DNA of 6,657 nt. Source: JAISFI01 sp031552425 (GTDB lineage: Bacteria > Bacteroidota > Bacteroidia > Bacteroidales > Azobacteroidaceae). Of this stretch, positions 5,951 to 6,657 are shown piece by piece. A program made the position numbers and the translations under genes. The stretch is taken from assembly GCA_031552425.1 (NCBI GenBank), contig JAVBMM010000054.1:1-6657 (forward strand). The letters run 5' to 3'. Under the pieces are notes generated by a model. That model was not told the origin of the DNA. It searched no databases and was given only the letters and a program-made list of their open reading frames with translations. Each line of letters begins with the position of its first letter. Position 1 is the stretch's first letter.

Positions 5951-6657
5951 ACGTTTTTAGATAATAAAGTTGCTTTCGTCCATTGCTCTACTTCTTCTGC
6001 AGAAGGATTTTCCAATTCTAGTTTGAACTTTTTGTTTAATTCACACAGTTCTTGACGAAGTTTATTGGGATTTACATCTTTTAAATCTTCTACTGTATAA
6101 TATCCGGCCTTTTGGATGGCGGGTACCCAGGCTTCCGGAATATTAATCGTGGTATATTTATCTATGGTATCTTTCTTTTGAACTTTTTCAGGACGCATTT
6201 GTGGAAAAAATAATACTTCTTGAATGGCGGCTTGTCCAGTCAACAACATTATCAACCTATCCATACCGATGCCCATTCCTGAAGTGGGAGGCATTCCGTA
6301 TTCAAGGGCCCGCAAGAAATCTTGGTCGATAAACATGGCTTCATCGTCTCCTTTTTCGGATAATTTCAGTTGTTCTTCAAAGCGTTGTCGTTGATCAATC
6401 GGATCATTTAGCTCTGAGTATGCATTGGCTATTTCTTTTCCGTTGATCATCAATTCGAAACGTTCCGTTAATTCGGGGTTTTCGCGATGTTCTTTACACA
6501 ATGGAGACATTTCTTTCGGATAATCAGTGATAAATGTTGGCTGGATATATTTGCTTTCACATTTTTCCCCGAATATTTCATCAATGAGTTTTCCTTTTCC
6601 CATTGTTTCGTCTTGTTCTACTCCGAGTTTTTTACAAACATCTCTTAATTGGTCTTC
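5947..6657 (-). CDS. lysS: Lysyl-tRNA synthetase, class II, C-terminal part (cut by window edge)
   Basis: The reading frame is open to the right edge: 18 codons lie upstream of the Met at 6603, so that Met is internal and the true start is outside. The 236 visible residues are the end of a class II LysRS, which charges tRNA-Lys. QPTFITDYPKEMSPL and ANAYSELNDPIDQRQRF match the catalytic core closely, and GMGIGMDRL (visible residues about 127-135) is motif 3 with its ATP-binding arginine. The core ends at FFPQMRPEK; E. coli LysRS stops very near this point. Here about 78 further residues follow (nucleotides 5950-6183), with an IPEAWVPAIQKAGYYTVEDL segment like a helix-hairpin-helix. To my knowledge this tail is usual for Bacteroidota LysRS. 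The stop overlaps the gpsA start by four bases. Confidence 0.96.
   Translation of the reverse strand, partial: EDQLRDVCKKLGVEQDETMGKGKLIDEIFGEKCESKYIQPTFITDYPKEMSPLCKEHRENPELTERFELMINGKEIANAYSELNDPIDQRQRFEEQLKLSEKGDDEAMFIDQDFLRALEYGMPPTSGMGIGMDRLIMLLTGQAAIQEVLFFPQMRPEKVQKKDTIDKYTTINIPEAWVPAIQKAGYYTVEDLKDVNPNKLRQELCELNKKFKLELENPSAEEVEQWTKATLLSKNV

Overview
The window is an AT-rich stretch of a Bacteroidota genome, most likely of the order Bacteroidales. The reasons are the lysS-gpsA-pgi gene order, the C-terminally extended lysyl-tRNA synthetase, the short 447-residue phosphoglucose isomerase, gene starts without a clear Shine-Dalgarno sequence, and a TAnnTTTG-type promoter element. The genus cannot be fixed from the sequence alone.

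All seven genes lie on the minus strand, so transcription runs from right to left. First comes the 3' part of lysS, cut by the right edge. It overlaps gpsA (glycerol-3-phosphate dehydrogenase) by four bases, and pgi (glucose-6-phosphate isomerase) follows after 12 bases. This is a tight housekeeping block for translation, phospholipid precursor synthesis and central sugar metabolism. An 87-base gap with an inverted repeat and tandem repeats separates pgi from a HAD-superfamily phosphatase. An 86-base gap with a nested inverted repeat separates that gene from a second tight block of three envelope genes: a DoxX-family membrane protein, a POTRA-less Omp85/BamA-like outer-membrane barrel, and an HdeD/DUF308-like six-helix membrane protein. 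A strong hairpin terminator at 405-440 lies just after the last gene and probably ends the whole leftward unit.

Positions 1-404 hold no convincing gene. About 29-290 is a dense set of nested hairpins that looks like a dispersed Bacteroidota intergenic repeat. A good minus-strand -7 element (338-345) lies just downstream of the terminator. It could start a new leftward transcript through this repeat.

I see no mobile-element gene, CRISPR array, tRNA, rRNA or defence system. No clearly new biological system is visible. The best leads are the structured repeat with its possible promoter, the nested inverted repeat touching the DoxX start codon, and the uncharacterised DoxX/Omp85/HdeD envelope trio.
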